Part shown: positions 17,955 through 26,074 of the stretch, piece after piece
Numbering within the stretch: position 1 is the first letter of the stretch
How the letters are laid out: every line of letters begins with the position of its first letter
From: Bacteroidetes bacterium UBA1941
Lineage (GTDB): Bacteria; Bacteroidota; Bacteroidia; Chitinophagales; LD1
Length of the DNA stretch: 64,000 bases
NCBI GenBank assembly: GCA_002336805.1
Contig: DDEZ01000011.1
Location: forward strand, 124,001 to 188,000
Direction of reading: 5' to 3'
Translations under genes and position numbers: made by a program
The notes under the pieces: generated by a model
What the model was told of the DNA's origin: nothing
Seen by the model: the letters and a program-made list of their open reading frames with translations, nothing else
Databases searched by the model: none

Positions 17955-18899
17955 ATGGCATCTACTTGTCCGTATTGTCACAGCGTCTACTCCGCACAGG
18001 CGGGCAGTATTTATTGCTCCAGGAGCGGTGAGGGTATGGAGAAACCCGCCACCGGCACGCTGCTGATCCGAGCTCCGAAACTGGCAGAAACAGACTGGCA
18101 TGTGTCCAGGCTGTCCATCAGCCGCATGGTGAATGGAGAGGCGCGCTATAAAGTGGGTGCCCGTGACTGCACCGTGACGCCGGGCAATTTTCTGGTCATG
18201 AATCAGGGGCAGTCTTACAAGGCCTCCTTTGAGGGTAAAGAGGATGCGGAGCTGATGACAGTTGGATTCCGCCCGGGCTTTGCCGAAGGCATCTTCCAGA
18301 ATCTCACCAATACAGAAGAGTGGCTGCTGGATAATCCCGCCTTTACTCCTGCGGAGCCGTTACGATTTTTTGAGAAAACGTATGAGGTAGATCCTGTGAT
18401 CACGGGGGTACTACAGGAACTGCGCGCTATAGTAGGCTCAGACCATGCTGCAGCCAGGGCACCTGACCTGGAGGATAAGTACACACTGCTGATAGAGCGG
18501 CTGATGGAGATGCACTTTGATATCTATAGTGATATACAGACCCGCGGATATGTGAAGCCATCTACAGGTGTCGAGCTATATAAGCGGATCAGCATGGCTA
18601 AAGACTACATGGATTCAAACTATACGACTGACATCACGCTGGAAGATATTGCACAGAATTGCTTTCTATCCGTGAGCCATCTGAAGCGCCTTTTCAAGGA
18701 GTATTTCCATATCACGCCGCACCAATATATCATACAGCGCCGGCTGGAGAAAGCAAAGACACTCCTCATACAATCTGACATGCCAGTGAGGAATATCTGC
18801 GGGGAAATAGGGTTTGAGAACACGTCTTCCTTCATCCGCCTGTTCCGGAATTCATATAATCTAACACCTTTGTCCTTCAGAGGAAGGTCTCTGGACTAA
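17955..18899 (+). CDS. AraC-family transcriptional regulator with N-terminal Cys motif
   Basis: The 314-residue protein ends in a standard AraC/XylS DNA-binding domain (about residues 210-310). Two helix-turn-helices are visible: one around LEDIAQNCFLSVSHLKRLF and one around VRNICGEIGFENTSSFIRLF. The preceding 130 residues look like a cupin-type sensor domain. The extreme N-terminus contains CPYCHSVYSAQAGSIYC, which has zinc-ribbon-like spacing and is unusual for AraC regulators. I chose the ATG at 17955. An in-frame TTG at 17931 would add eight residues. The ligand and targets are unknown, and no obvious partner gene is adjacent. Confidence 0.85.
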   Translation: MASTCPYCHSVYSAQAGSIYCSRSGEGMEKPATGTLLIRAPKLAETDWHVSRLSISRMVNGEARYKVGARDCTVTPGNFLVMNQGQSYKASFEGKEDAELMTVGFRPGFAEGIFQNLTNTEEWLLDNPAFTPAEPLRFFEKTYEVDPVITGVLQELRAIVGSDHAAARAPDLEDKYTLLIERLMEMHFDIYSDIQTRGYVKPSTGVELYKRISMAKDYMDSNYTTDITLEDIAQNCFLSVSHLKRLFKEYFHITPHQYIIQRRLEKAKTLLIQSDMPVRNICGEIGFENTSSFIRLFRNSYNLTPLSFRGRSLD

Positions 18900-18900
18900 G

Positions 18901-19866
18901 CTACTCCTGAAAGAGGTATACAGTACCACCGCCACCCACTACGATACCTGAGGTAGCAGAGAACATATGTACGGCGCGAAGCCTCTCACCGGTAAAGGGT
19001 TTTACGGTTTTCCAGCTCAGGCCGCCGTCAGAGGTATGTACCATCAGGCCTGATTCTCCCACGGCGTAGCCATTGTTTTCATCTATGAAGTCTACGCCCA
19101 TCAGGTGATCTACCTTGCCAAAGAAACCATTGCCTCCCTTTACGATACGCCAGCTCTGGCCACCATCTGTACTCTTGATGATCTCGCCCTGATAGCCTAC
19201 CGTATATCCGGTAGAGGTATTGACAAATTTCATGGTTTGATAGAAGTCGCCATTCTCTTTCACCACATGATAGGTACGGCCACCATCTGTGGAGCGCACC
19301 ACTGTACCGTAGCCACATACCACCACAGTGCTATCATCCAGATAGGCGCAGCCTATGAACGTATGCAGTGAGTCAAAGTAAGCCTGCCGCCAGGTATTGC
19401 CGCCATCTTCGGTATTGTAGATAGGTCCGCCCTTGTACCCCCAGCCGCAGGCAGCTACGCCACGTCGCCTGCCATAAAAGGATAACTGGTTGATAGCTAT
19501 ACTGCTAAAAGATAAGGTGCTAAAGGTCTGTGTGCCATCTCCCGTATAGGCCATATGGCCATAAAAACCTGCTATAAAACCTTCCTGAACGGAGAAAAAG
19601 TGCATGGTATACAGAGTAGCCTGAACTACAGAATCAGGTACAGACCAAGAATGGCCACCATCTGCCGTACGCATAATGATACCCGATAGATAGCGTGGCC
19701 CGCCACAGATGTAGCCCACAGAGTCGTTTACAAATTTGACATCATTCAGGTCATAGGCAGTATGCGAGTCGACACGCTGTGTGTGCAGTGTCATCTCGCC
19801 TTTGTGGCAAGAGGCCAGGAGGCAAAGGAGTAAAACACTAGCGATATGTAAATGATACCTCAGCAC
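18901..19866 (-). CDS. Lipoprotein with YCF48/BNR-type beta-propeller repeats
   Basis: The 321-residue protein starts with a lipoprotein signal (LLLCLLASC, Cys near residue 20) and continues as a beta-propeller. Repeated blade motifs of the Asp-box type are visible: MRTADGGHSW, NTEDGGNTW, RSTDGGRTY, KSTDGGQSW and HTSDGGLSW, spaced about 45-50 residues apart. It resembles YCF48-like or sialidase-like propellers that bind proteins or glycans at the cell surface. No catalytic residues are identifiable. Its start overlaps the end of the aminotransferase gene by 7 bases, suggesting co-transcription. Confidence 0.82.
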   Translation of the reverse strand: MLRYHLHIASVLLLCLLASCHKGEMTLHTQRVDSHTAYDLNDVKFVNDSVGYICGGPRYLSGIIMRTADGGHSWSVPDSVVQATLYTMHFFSVQEGFIAGFYGHMAYTGDGTQTFSTLSFSSIAINQLSFYGRRRGVAACGWGYKGGPIYNTEDGGNTWRQAYFDSLHTFIGCAYLDDSTVVVCGYGTVVRSTDGGRTYHVVKENGDFYQTMKFVNTSTGYTVGYQGEIIKSTDGGQSWRIVKGGNGFFGKVDHLMGVDFIDENNGYAVGESGLMVHTSDGGLSWKTVKPFTGERLRAVHMFSATSGIVVGGGGTVYLFQE

Positions 19867-21044
19867 TGTGCTATCGCATTTAATATAACACTGCAGGCAA
19901 AGTCTATCTCCGCATCAGTAATGATGAGCGGTGGTCCGATACGCATAGACTGCGGGGCGAAGAGGAACCAATCTGTCAGTACACCACTGGCTATACAGGT
20001 ATCTATTATCTTTTTATTCTGCTCAAAGCTGTCAAACTCCAGAGCCATCATCAGCCCTTTGCGATGCACAGACCTGATGAGCGGGTGCTTGAGCTTTGAC
20101 TCAAATAGCTGGCCTTTGCGCTCCACATCATCTATGAGCTTTTCATCCTGCAAGACCTGTAGCGCAGCCAGGCCAGCAGCGCAGCTCACAGGATGCCCGC
20201 CAAAGGTCGTGATGTGCCCCAGCACCGGATTGTCAGTCAGATCATGCATGATACGCCTGTCTGCTATAAAGGCCCCCAAGGGCATACCTCCGCCAAAAGC
20301 CTTTGCCAGCAATAGTATGTCAGGGATGATACCATACTGCTCAAAAGTGAACATCGACCCGCACCGCCCAAAGGCTGTCTGTATCTCATCTACTATGAGC
20401 AGTGCGCCAGTCTCAGCACAGCGCTGTCGTAGCGCCTGCATATAAGCTGCAGATGGGATGGTGACCCCGGACTCTGCCTGCACAGGATCTATGACCACGG
20501 CAGCGGTGTGAGATGATATCTGCTGCAGGTCATCCATATGTCCATACTGCAGCTCCAGTACATCCGGTAGCAGCGGGCGAAAGGCCCTCTTGAAATATTC
20601 ATCGCCTATCAGACTCAGTGCACCCTGAGTAGAGCCGTGATAGGAGTTTTTGAAATGAACGAATTGTGTCCGGCTCGTGTGGCGCTTGGCCAGCTTCATA
20701 GCGCCCTCTACTGCCTCCGCGCCGGAGTTGGTAAAGTAAACCGAATCCAGAGACGCTGGCAGGATATCAGTCAGCGCCTTGGCAAAGGCTGTCTGCGGCG
20801 ATGCTACAAACTCACCATATACCATCAGGTGCATATATTTTGCGGCCTGATCCTGTACTGCCTTTACGATACGCGGATGAGAGTGGCCCAGGCTGCTGAC
20901 GCTGATGCCTGATATCAAGTCCAGATACCTACGGCCCTCAGGACCATACATATACACGCCCTCTGCCCGCTCTATCTCTATCAGGAGCGGGGCGGTACTG
21001 GTCTGGGCCACATGCTGCAGGAAGACCTGTCTGGGTGTAAGCAT
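19860..21044 (-). CDS. Class III PLP-dependent aminotransferase
   Basis: The 394-residue protein belongs to the acetylornithine/ornithine-type aminotransferases. Visible motifs are YLDLISGISVSSLGHSHP near residue 40, the cofactor-binding FTNSGAEAVEGAMKLA, the DEIQTAFGRCG segment, and LLAKAFGGGMPLGAFIADR with the Schiff-base lysine. It transfers an amino group between an omega-amino compound or acylated diamine and a 2-oxoacid. The exact substrate is unclear, because no arginine or lysine pathway genes lie nearby. It is the first gene of a two-gene unit with the propeller lipoprotein. Confidence 0.88.
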   Translation of the reverse strand: MLTPRQVFLQHVAQTSTAPLLIEIERAEGVYMYGPEGRRYLDLISGISVSSLGHSHPRIVKAVQDQAAKYMHLMVYGEFVASPQTAFAKALTDILPASLDSVYFTNSGAEAVEGAMKLAKRHTSRTQFVHFKNSYHGSTQGALSLIGDEYFKRAFRPLLPDVLELQYGHMDDLQQISSHTAAVVIDPVQAESGVTIPSAAYMQALRQRCAETGALLIVDEIQTAFGRCGSMFTFEQYGIIPDILLLAKAFGGGMPLGAFIADRRIMHDLTDNPVLGHITTFGGHPVSCAAGLAALQVLQDEKLIDDVERKGQLFESKLKHPLIRSVHRKGLMMALEFDSFEQNKKIIDTCIASGVLTDWFLFAPQSMRIGPPLIITDAEIDFACSVILNAIAQC

Positions 21045-21188
21045 GTGATAAATATAGGAAAAGACGTGCTGACGGGTCAGCGTTTCGGTGGTGATTTCAT
21101 CCGCTCCGGCCTCAAACTATCCACACGCAGGCAGCTACCATTCCACAGGTGGCCAAATTTTCCTTGCTTTGCATCGTCCACTTAGTGT

Positions 21189-22328
21189 ATGAAATATTTC
21201 TCCGCAGGGTTTTACTATGTCCGCTACCGTATCCTGGGGCAGATCATATCCTATACCTACCGCAAGTTTAGCCTTAAGGTCTGGTTGCTTTCTATCTTTT
21301 TCATATTCATGTTCTTTCTCAATCAGCTGGGGCATATCCTGTTCAGGCTTATTGACGAGATCTTTTATCGTGGCTACCGCAAGGTACAGATCAAGCAGCC
21401 CGTCTTTATCATAGCCAATCCACGCAGCGGTACTACCTATCTGCACCGCCTGATCAGCATGGATGACCGGCGTTTTGCTTATACCAAGTTTGCACATACC
21501 TTCTTTATGACGGCCTCCTTTACCAAACTGGCAAATCTGGTACAGTGGGTAGACCGCCACGCAGGCCGCTTCATCAGCCGCACCCTCAATAAACTGGATG
21601 ATATTTTCTGGGGTGGATGGGATGATATACATGCCATGGGATTCAATAAGGCTGAGGAGGATGAACTCATTTTTGCTCAGATGATGATGAGCATCGGTGC
21701 CTTCATTCCCTTCCCGTATTACGATGTGATACATGGCAATAAGTTTCTGGACCGCGAGCCAAAGCATGTGCGCCGCAATGTGATGGACTTTTACGAAAGC
21801 AGTGTGAAGCGATTTATGCATGCAGCAGGGCAGGACCGGACCTACATGGCCAAGAATGTGATGAGTACCGGCCGCTTCCAGTCGCTGCTGGAGCGTTTTC
21901 CCGATGCTAAGATCATCTATATCGCCCGCCATCCATACGAGGCGCTGCCATCTATGACGAGTATGTTCTCAGTCATGTATGGCAAATCTATCCCGGACAA
22001 TGATCCCCGCAGGCTGGCCTTTGCAGAGCTGGGCATACAGTTTTACCTCTACCTGGCTGAGATGCGCAAGGTGATACCTGCATCGCAGTTTATCGCCCTG
22101 AAATACGACGACCTGGTAGACCATCCCAAAGACACTGTACTAAAAGTATACGAGCATTTCAACTGGCAGGTCTCTGACCAGTTTATAGCTGCGCTGGAGA
22201 AGGAAGAGCGCCGCCAAAAGAACTACCAGTCAAACCACGACTACAGCCTGGAGAAATATAGCCTGAGCAAAGAGTACATCTATGAGCAGCTCTTTGAGGT
22301 CTTCCACGAGTTTGGCTTTGAGAAATAA
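21189..22328 (+). CDS. Sulfotransferase family protein
   Basis: The 379-residue protein has the PAPS-binding features of sulfotransferases: the 5'-phosphosulfate loop NPRSGTTYLHRL near residue 77 and the 3'-phosphate motif IIYIARHPYEALPSM near residue 240. An N-terminal hydrophobic segment (about residues 30-48) could anchor it to the membrane. It would move a sulfuryl group from PAPS to a hydroxyl or amine acceptor, perhaps a lipid or glycan. Sulfated or sulfonated lipids occur in Bacteroidota, but the acceptor here is unknown. The gene stands alone, convergent with the MscS gene. Confidence 0.88.
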   Translation: MKYFSAGFYYVRYRILGQIISYTYRKFSLKVWLLSIFFIFMFFLNQLGHILFRLIDEIFYRGYRKVQIKQPVFIIANPRSGTTYLHRLISMDDRRFAYTKFAHTFFMTASFTKLANLVQWVDRHAGRFISRTLNKLDDIFWGGWDDIHAMGFNKAEEDELIFAQMMMSIGAFIPFPYYDVIHGNKFLDREPKHVRRNVMDFYESSVKRFMHAAGQDRTYMAKNVMSTGRFQSLLERFPDAKIIYIARHPYEALPSMTSMFSVMYGKSIPDNDPRRLAFAELGIQFYLYLAEMRKVIPASQFIALKYDDLVDHPKDTVLKVYEHFNWQVSDQFIAALEKEERRQKNYQSNHDYSLEKYSLSKEYIYEQLFEVFHEFGFEK

Positions 22329-22330
22329 GG

Positions 22331-23149
22331 TCAGCCGTTCCGGTTGATCGTGATCGTAGCGGGGATCGGTGCCTGTATATTGTTTTCCCTGATTGCTATA
22401 TTGACTGCCTCCTGCACCTCAGACATCATAGATGCCAGGTCTGACGCCATGGCGTAGGGCTTGACAGCCAAGGTGATGCCACCACTTATCTGCACTACGT
22501 CTACAGTGGCAGCAGGAGTCTTGAGTACTTTAGGATTTGCATTGACTGCAGCCAGGATCACTGAGCGTACGCGCGCCAGATCACTATCTCCCGTCACTAC
22601 TACCTGAAATTCGCCTCGCAGATTTCCAAACCGTGATTGATTGACGATCGTGCCATTAGACACTGCACCGTTGGGTAGTATGACTGTTTTGTTATTGCCC
22701 GTTAACAGGATGGTATTGAATATCTGTATCTCGGTCACTGTACCGGTCTGGCCTTGTGCCTCGATGGTATCTCCCACTTTGTATGGTTTGAATATGAGGA
22801 TGAGGACGCCTCCGGCGAAATTGCTCAGGGAGCCCTGCAGGGCCAGACCTACGGCCAGGCCTGCTGCGCCCATCACGGCTACGAGAGAGGTGGTCTGTAT
22901 GCCGAGTATCTCTGCTACGGTGATGAGCAGAAAAATTTTCAAACCAATATTGATCAGGCTGGAGAGGAAAGACTGGAGGGAGGAGTCCAGTTTCTCGCGG
23001 TGCATGGCTTTAGCGATCAGTTTGGACAGCCGGTTCACCACCCATAGGCCTACCACAAAAAAGATAAGAGCAGCTATCAGCCGCGGTGTATAATGCATAA
23101 AGCGATCGCCGAGAGAGACCAGGTATGGCTCTATTTTTCTTTCGTACAT
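22331..23149 (-). CDS. MscS-type mechanosensitive ion channel
   Basis: The 272-residue protein is a minimal MscS channel with three N-terminal membrane helices, the pore-lining Gly/Ala-rich TM3 (MGAAGLAVGLALQGSLSNF), the beta domain (GDTIEAQGQTGTV) and a C-terminal alpha/beta cage ending in PATITINRNG. It opens when membrane tension rises and releases solutes to protect against osmotic downshock. Its stop codon lies 3 bases from the sulfotransferase stop codon on the opposite strand. Confidence 0.94.
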   Translation of the reverse strand: MYERKIEPYLVSLGDRFMHYTPRLIAALIFFVVGLWVVNRLSKLIAKAMHREKLDSSLQSFLSSLINIGLKIFLLITVAEILGIQTTSLVAVMGAAGLAVGLALQGSLSNFAGGVLILIFKPYKVGDTIEAQGQTGTVTEIQIFNTILLTGNNKTVILPNGAVSNGTIVNQSRFGNLRGEFQVVVTGDSDLARVRSVILAAVNANPKVLKTPAATVDVVQISGGITLAVKPYAMASDLASMMSEVQEAVNIAIRENNIQAPIPATITINRNG

Positions 23150-23179
23150 GATGTGTGAGATGTTTGGAGGATGATACTA

Positions 23180-24838
23180 TCAAATATCAAGCCCGTATTT
23201 ACGCGAGGTAGCCTTGGCTATCTCATAGCCGGCATCGGCATGGCGTATCACGCCCATAGCAGGGTCATTGTGCAGGACGCGGCCCAGGCGACGCTGAGCG
23301 TCCTCAGTGCCATCAGCCACTATCACCATGCCCGCGTGCAGAGAGTAGCCCATACCTACGCCACCACCGTGGTGGAAGCTGACCCAGCTGGCACCACCGG
23401 CAGTATTGATCAGCGCATTCAGTATAGGCCAGTCTGCTATCGCGTCAGAGCCATCCATCATTGCTTCCGTTTCCCGGTTAGGCGACGCTACGGAGCCTGT
23501 ATCGAGGTGGTCCCTGCCTATCACGATAGGGGCCTTGACTTTACCTTCTTTTACCAGCTGATTGAATGCCAGACCTGCTATCTCTCTATCTCCCATACCC
23601 AGCCAGCAGATGCGCGCAGGCAGGCCTTGGAAAGCGATCTTCTCCTGCGCCATATCGAGCCAGCGGAGCAGGCCTGTATTATCAGGAAAAAGTTCTTTCA
23701 GTTTAGCGTCGCAGACGGCGATATCAGCGGGGTCTCCGCTCAGCGCTACGAAGCGGAACGGCCCCTTGCCCTCGCAGAAGAGCGGACGGATATATGCCGG
23801 CACGAAGCCCGGGAAATCAAATGCATTCTGCACGCCGCGCTTGTCTTTGGCCTGGCCGCGCAGGTTATTGCCATAGTCAAAGGTGATGGCGCCGCGCTCC
23901 TGTAGCTCCAGCATCTGGCGCACGTGGCGCGCCATGGTATCCAGTGAGCGGCGCTTGTACTCCTCCGGATCACTGTCGCGCAGTACGCGTGCCTGCTCTA
24001 CACTGAGCCCCTCAGGGAAGTATCCTATCAGCTCATCATGTGCAGATGTCTGATCAGTGAGTGTGTCCGGAGTGATATTGCGGTCCAGCATTCTTTGCAG
24101 CAGGTCTACGACGTTGCAGAGTACGCCTATAGATACAGCCTCTCCGTTTTTCTTTGCCTCCAGGGAGCGGTCTATAGCCTGATCTATGTCCGCGTAGTAC
24201 TCATCCAGGTATCGCGTCTCTATACGCTTCTTGATACGCCACTCCTCCATCTCTGCTATGAGGGCCACGCCTTCATTCATAGTGATGGCCAGCGGCTGTG
24301 CGCCACCCATACCACCCAGGCCGGCGGTCACATTGAGCGTGCCCTTGAGTGTATTATTATAATGCTGCGCTGCGAGGGACAGGTATGTCTCATACGTACC
24401 CTGCACGATGCCCTGCGTACCGATGTAGATCCATGAGCCGGCAGTCATCTGGCCATACATGATGAGGCCTTTCTTTTCCAGCTCGCGAAAGTGCTCCCAT
24501 GTAGCCCACTTGCCCACGAGATTAGAGTTGGCTATCAGTACGCGTGGTGCATCCTTGTGTGAGCGCAGGATGCCTACAGGCTTGCCACTCTGCACCAGCA
24601 GTGTTTCATCTTCTTCCAGGTTTTGCAGACATGATATGATCTTGTCAAATGCCTCCCAGGTACGTGCTGCTTTGCCTATTCCACCATATACGATCAGGTC
24701 CTCCGGGCGCTCGGCCACCTCCGGGTCGAGGTTATTGCAGAGCATGCGGAGGGCGGCCTCCTGTACCCATCCTTTGCAGGTGAGTGTAGTGCCGCGTGGA
24801 GCGATTATGATCCTTTTATCCCTAGTAGTAGCAGACAT
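23180..24838 (-). CDS. hutU: Urocanate hydratase
   Basis: The 552-residue protein is a full-length urocanase. It uses tightly bound NAD+ as an electrophile to convert urocanate to imidazolonepropionate in histidine breakdown. Typical segments are the TAGSWIYIGTQGIVQGTYET block, the NAD-binding GLGGMGGAQPLAITMNEG near residue 175, and RICWLGMGDREIAGLAFN near the C-terminus. The other hut genes (hutH, hutI, ftcD) are not next to it, so they must lie elsewhere or the pathway is incomplete. Confidence 0.96.
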   Translation of the reverse strand: MSATTRDKRIIIAPRGTTLTCKGWVQEAALRMLCNNLDPEVAERPEDLIVYGGIGKAARTWEAFDKIISCLQNLEEDETLLVQSGKPVGILRSHKDAPRVLIANSNLVGKWATWEHFRELEKKGLIMYGQMTAGSWIYIGTQGIVQGTYETYLSLAAQHYNNTLKGTLNVTAGLGGMGGAQPLAITMNEGVALIAEMEEWRIKKRIETRYLDEYYADIDQAIDRSLEAKKNGEAVSIGVLCNVVDLLQRMLDRNITPDTLTDQTSAHDELIGYFPEGLSVEQARVLRDSDPEEYKRRSLDTMARHVRQMLELQERGAITFDYGNNLRGQAKDKRGVQNAFDFPGFVPAYIRPLFCEGKGPFRFVALSGDPADIAVCDAKLKELFPDNTGLLRWLDMAQEKIAFQGLPARICWLGMGDREIAGLAFNQLVKEGKVKAPIVIGRDHLDTGSVASPNRETEAMMDGSDAIADWPILNALINTAGGASWVSFHHGGGVGMGYSLHAGMVIVADGTEDAQRRLGRVLHNDPAMGVIRHADAGYEIAKATSRKYGLDI

Positions 24839-24898
24839 GATTTCGATTTTATTGATGCAAAATATAAAACTTAAACAAAGAGCCTGATTTAGAGTTTG

Positions 24899-24934
24899 TT
24901 GCTTTTAAAAGCAATTTATTCCCCATATTGGGAA
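24899..24934. promoter_or_regulatory. Two inverted repeats in the hutU/response-regulator intergenic region
   Basis: A perfect 16-bp palindrome, TTGCTTTTAAAAGCAA, lies at 24899-24914. A second dyad, TTCCC-CATATT-GGGAA, lies at 24919-24934. The second sits inside the spacer of the promoter candidate for the phytochrome operon, the position expected of an operator. The binding protein is unknown. Confidence 0.45.
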
Positions 24935-24946
24935 ATTGTATTTTTG
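24915..24946 (+). promoter_or_regulatory. Candidate promoter of the phytochrome operon
   Basis: TTTA (24915-24918), a 20-nt spacer and TATTTTTG (24939-24946) match the Bacteroidota promoter with one mismatch. The first gene starts 71 bases downstream. Confidence 0.5.
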
Positions 24947-25017
24947 ATTGACCGAAGGAAAAGGTGCAAATACCAAGTACTTTGCGCTTTTGACGGTGAT
25001 TATGAGTAAATTACATC

Positions 25018-25455
25018 ATGAAAAGTAATAAGCATATCTTCTACGCTGATGATGATCTGGATGATCAGGAATTGTTCAAAGAGGCAATAGAAGAAATAGA
25101 TGGAACCCTTGACCTGCATATACGCAATGACGGACGTGAACTGATAAGTCTGATACAGAGTCCACCTCCTGCGCCTGACGTCATCTTTCTCGACCTAAAT
25201 ATGCCTATGATGAATGGGTACCAGACGCTCACTGAGATCAGAAATAATAGTAAGACACAAGATATACCAGTCATCATCTTCTCTACTTCTGATGATGAGA
25301 AGGCCATCAATCTATCTCGCGAGCTTGGTGCAAATCTCTATGTGCCGAAGCCCACTAGCTACAAGGAAATAAGAAATGCCATCAGGCATAGCCTGGGTAT
25401 AGATTGGTCCAGTTTTCGCACGGATGATGCAAATTTTGTTTTCAGAGCTTCATAA
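25018..25455 (+). CDS. Single-domain response regulator of the phytochrome operon
   Basis: The 145-residue protein is a lone CheY-like receiver with no output domain. The acidic pocket is Asp11-Asp13, the phosphoacceptor is Asp59 in VIFLDLNMP, the signalling Ser/Thr lies in FSTS (about 89-91), and the conserved Lys is Lys111 in VPKP. It resembles Rcp1-type regulators that accept phosphate from phytochrome kinases. It lies 3 bases ahead of the heme oxygenase gene in the same operon as the kinase, so it is the probable phosphotransfer partner. Its downstream target is not visible. Confidence 0.93.
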   Translation: MKSNKHIFYADDDLDDQELFKEAIEEIDGTLDLHIRNDGRELISLIQSPPPAPDVIFLDLNMPMMNGYQTLTEIRNNSKTQDIPVIIFSTSDDEKAINLSRELGANLYVPKPTSYKEIRNAIRHSLGIDWSSFRTDDANFVFRAS

Positions 25456-25458
25456 TTT

Positions 25459-26073
25459 ATGACTGAATCCCACAGCAATACGCAACCGACCGCTACTGAC
25501 TCCTTTCTGAAAAATCTACGATCTGCCACAGGCCCCATGCATAGTGCACTGGAGGCAAATCCTGTGTCAGCATCACTGATGGCTCCGGATCTAAGCCGTG
25601 CTACCTACAGGCGCTACCTGACACTGATGGGAGAGGTCATATCCTTTACGGAGAAAACCATCTTCCCCGCAGTGAAGGATATCATACCGGATATAGACCA
25701 GCGCCTCAAGTCAGACCATATACATGCGGACCTCGCTGCGCTGCAGGACGCACCAGCTGATAGCCCCGCCATATTTCATCCGGATGAAAAGGAATTCAGC
25801 CTGCCCTTTGCCATGGGCTATATGTATGTGATAGAGGGTTCTACGCTGGGCGGCCGTGTCATACTAAAACATGTACAGGACAAGCTAGGCCTGAGCGAAG
25901 ATCAAGGTGTAGCCTTCTTTGCCGGGTATGGTACAGAGACAGGTATGAGATGGAAAAACTTTTTATCAAACCTAACCAACTATGCAGAGCAGAGTGGCAG
26001 TGGCGATGAGATAATAAAGGGTGCCCAGCACGCCTTTGCTGCTATTGACCGCTACTTTGCGGCTAATAGCTAG
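25459..26073 (+). CDS. bphO: Biliverdin-producing heme oxygenase
   Basis: The 204-residue protein matches bacterial heme oxygenases that open heme to biliverdin, the chromophore of bacteriophytochromes. The proximal His is probably His28 in TGPMHSALEANP. The distal helix has the Gly-rich YVIEGSTLGGRVI segment near residue 125. The phytochrome gene starts one base after its stop codon, giving the usual bphO-bphP arrangement in which sensor and chromophore are made together. Electron donors for the reaction are not encoded nearby. Confidence 0.93.
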   Translation: MTESHSNTQPTATDSFLKNLRSATGPMHSALEANPVSASLMAPDLSRATYRRYLTLMGEVISFTEKTIFPAVKDIIPDIDQRLKSDHIHADLAALQDAPADSPAIFHPDEKEFSLPFAMGYMYVIEGSTLGGRVILKHVQDKLGLSEDQGVAFFAGYGTETGMRWKNFLSNLTNYAEQSGSGDEIIKGAQHAFAAIDRYFAANS

Positions 26074-26074
26074 A

